Source: Paramacrobiotus metropolitanus
Lineage: Eukaryota; Tardigrada; Eutardigrada; Parachela; Macrobiotidae
Assembly (NCBI RefSeq): GCF_019649055.1
Contig: NW_026570223.1
Span: forward strand, 930,001 to 994,000
Length of the DNA stretch: 64,000 bases
Reading direction: 5' to 3'
The notes beneath the pieces were generated by a model. The model made no database searches and was not told where the DNA came from. It worked only from the letters and a program-made list of their open reading frames with translations. Position 1 is the stretch's first letter; each line of letters begins with the position of its first letter. The position numbers were made by a program, and so were the translations under genes. Shown here in pieces: positions 63,541 to 64,000 of this stretch.

Positions 63541-64000
63541 ATGGCTGCCATAAAGCAAATTGAAGAACGGGCCGCGGAAATGGGTTTAGAATTAAACCTC
63601 AGCAAGTGCGAATTCTTTCCCATCGTGACATGTGATGCAGATGAGTCCGTGATCCGTGCAACATTATTAAGCACTTGGCCGGATATGATACAGCTCAGTC
63701 CTGAAAACTTCACTCTGTTGGGAGCACCGATGACCTTCCCAGCGTGCGCGAGATTTTTAACTGGGAAAACGGCAGAACTAAAGAATTTCGTTCAACGATT
63801 GAAGAAATTACCGACACACTACAGTTTGTTTCTCCTTAAAAATTGCCTCAGCGTTCCTAAGGTTTTGTACGGACTGCGCAGTTCGCGTGGTTTTGAACAC
63901 CCAGACTTGCTGAAAGAATACGATAGCTGTCTACGGGTGGGGGTGGAGCAGTTGCTCAACGTGAAGATTTCTGAAGCGCAGTGGACTCAGATACCTCTTC
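63541..64000 (+). mobile_element. 5'-truncated LINE (non-LTR) reverse transcriptase fragment
   Basis: An open frame from 63541 to the window end. It starts MAAIKQIEERAAEMGLELNL, continues SKCEFF, the segment just after the catalytic FADD of LINE RTs, and later has LPTHYSLFLLKNCLSVPKVL and YGLRSS, the thumb region. The RT palm upstream is absent: a stop and unrelated sequence precede 63541. The copy is therefore truncated in the usual LINE way or broken. The 3' end lies outside the window. Confidence 0.8.

Overview
The window is nuclear DNA from an invertebrate animal. Genes are split by short GT-AG introns (many 57-70 bp). They encode a secreted heme peroxidase, CAP/SCP proteins, a chitin-binding (CBM14-type) protein and a class A GPCR, and the transposable elements are metazoan in type. 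Chitin binding and compact introns point to an ecdysozoan; a tardigrade is my guess, but the sequence does not prove it. All exon structures were inferred by eye from splice signals, phase consistency and homology between paralogs.

Left part (1-26 kb): a two-exon four-TM membrane protein (977-3470, -); a 14-exon secreted peroxidase with a 16-nt microexon (4691-8626, -); a CAP gene (9223-10083, -); then a tandem family of secreted proteins with an invariant 14-cysteine framework (genes A 10.9-11.8, B 15.7-16.6, C 21.9-22.9, D 23.6-24.5 kb, all -) plus a one-exon relic at 12.4 kb. Genes A and B each have a downstream-lying partner on the + strand encoding a small CxxC protein (14.2 kb, frameshifted; 18.35 kb, intact), so this looks like a duplicated two-gene block. 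A three-exon gene of unknown function (19.8-21.5 kb, +) sits among them.

Middle (26.0-49.9 kb): a fifth member of the 14-Cys family (gene E) has been blown apart. Its exon 2 took a solo LTR and a TA-flanked MITE, and the MITE in turn received a 22,518-bp Ty3/gypsy-type LTR retrotransposon (26913-49430, coding on -). The element has 336-bp LTRs differing at one base, a GTCG target duplication, an initiator-tRNA-Met-type primer site, gag, protease, RT-RNase H and integrase, and about 8 kb of extra open reading frames after the integrase. The element is saturated, in all reading frames and in its leader, with the octamer AAAGGTCA. This is identical to the NBRE monomer site of NR4A/HR38 nuclear receptors. 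That is the most unusual signal in the window.

Right part (49.9-64 kb): a three-exon class A GPCR (51.4-52.9 kb, -); a long gene-poor stretch with a ~95-bp inverted repeat and a perfect 32-bp-stem hairpin; the last two exons of a chitin-binding protein gene (56.9-57.3 kb, -); two further CAP genes facing each other (60.7-61.7 kb +, with a damaged exon 3; 62.3-63.1 kb -); and a 5'-truncated LINE reverse-transcriptase fragment running off the window end. The genes form no operon or pathway. Most non-TE genes encode predicted secreted or membrane proteins, and local duplication plus transposon insertion has shaped the region.
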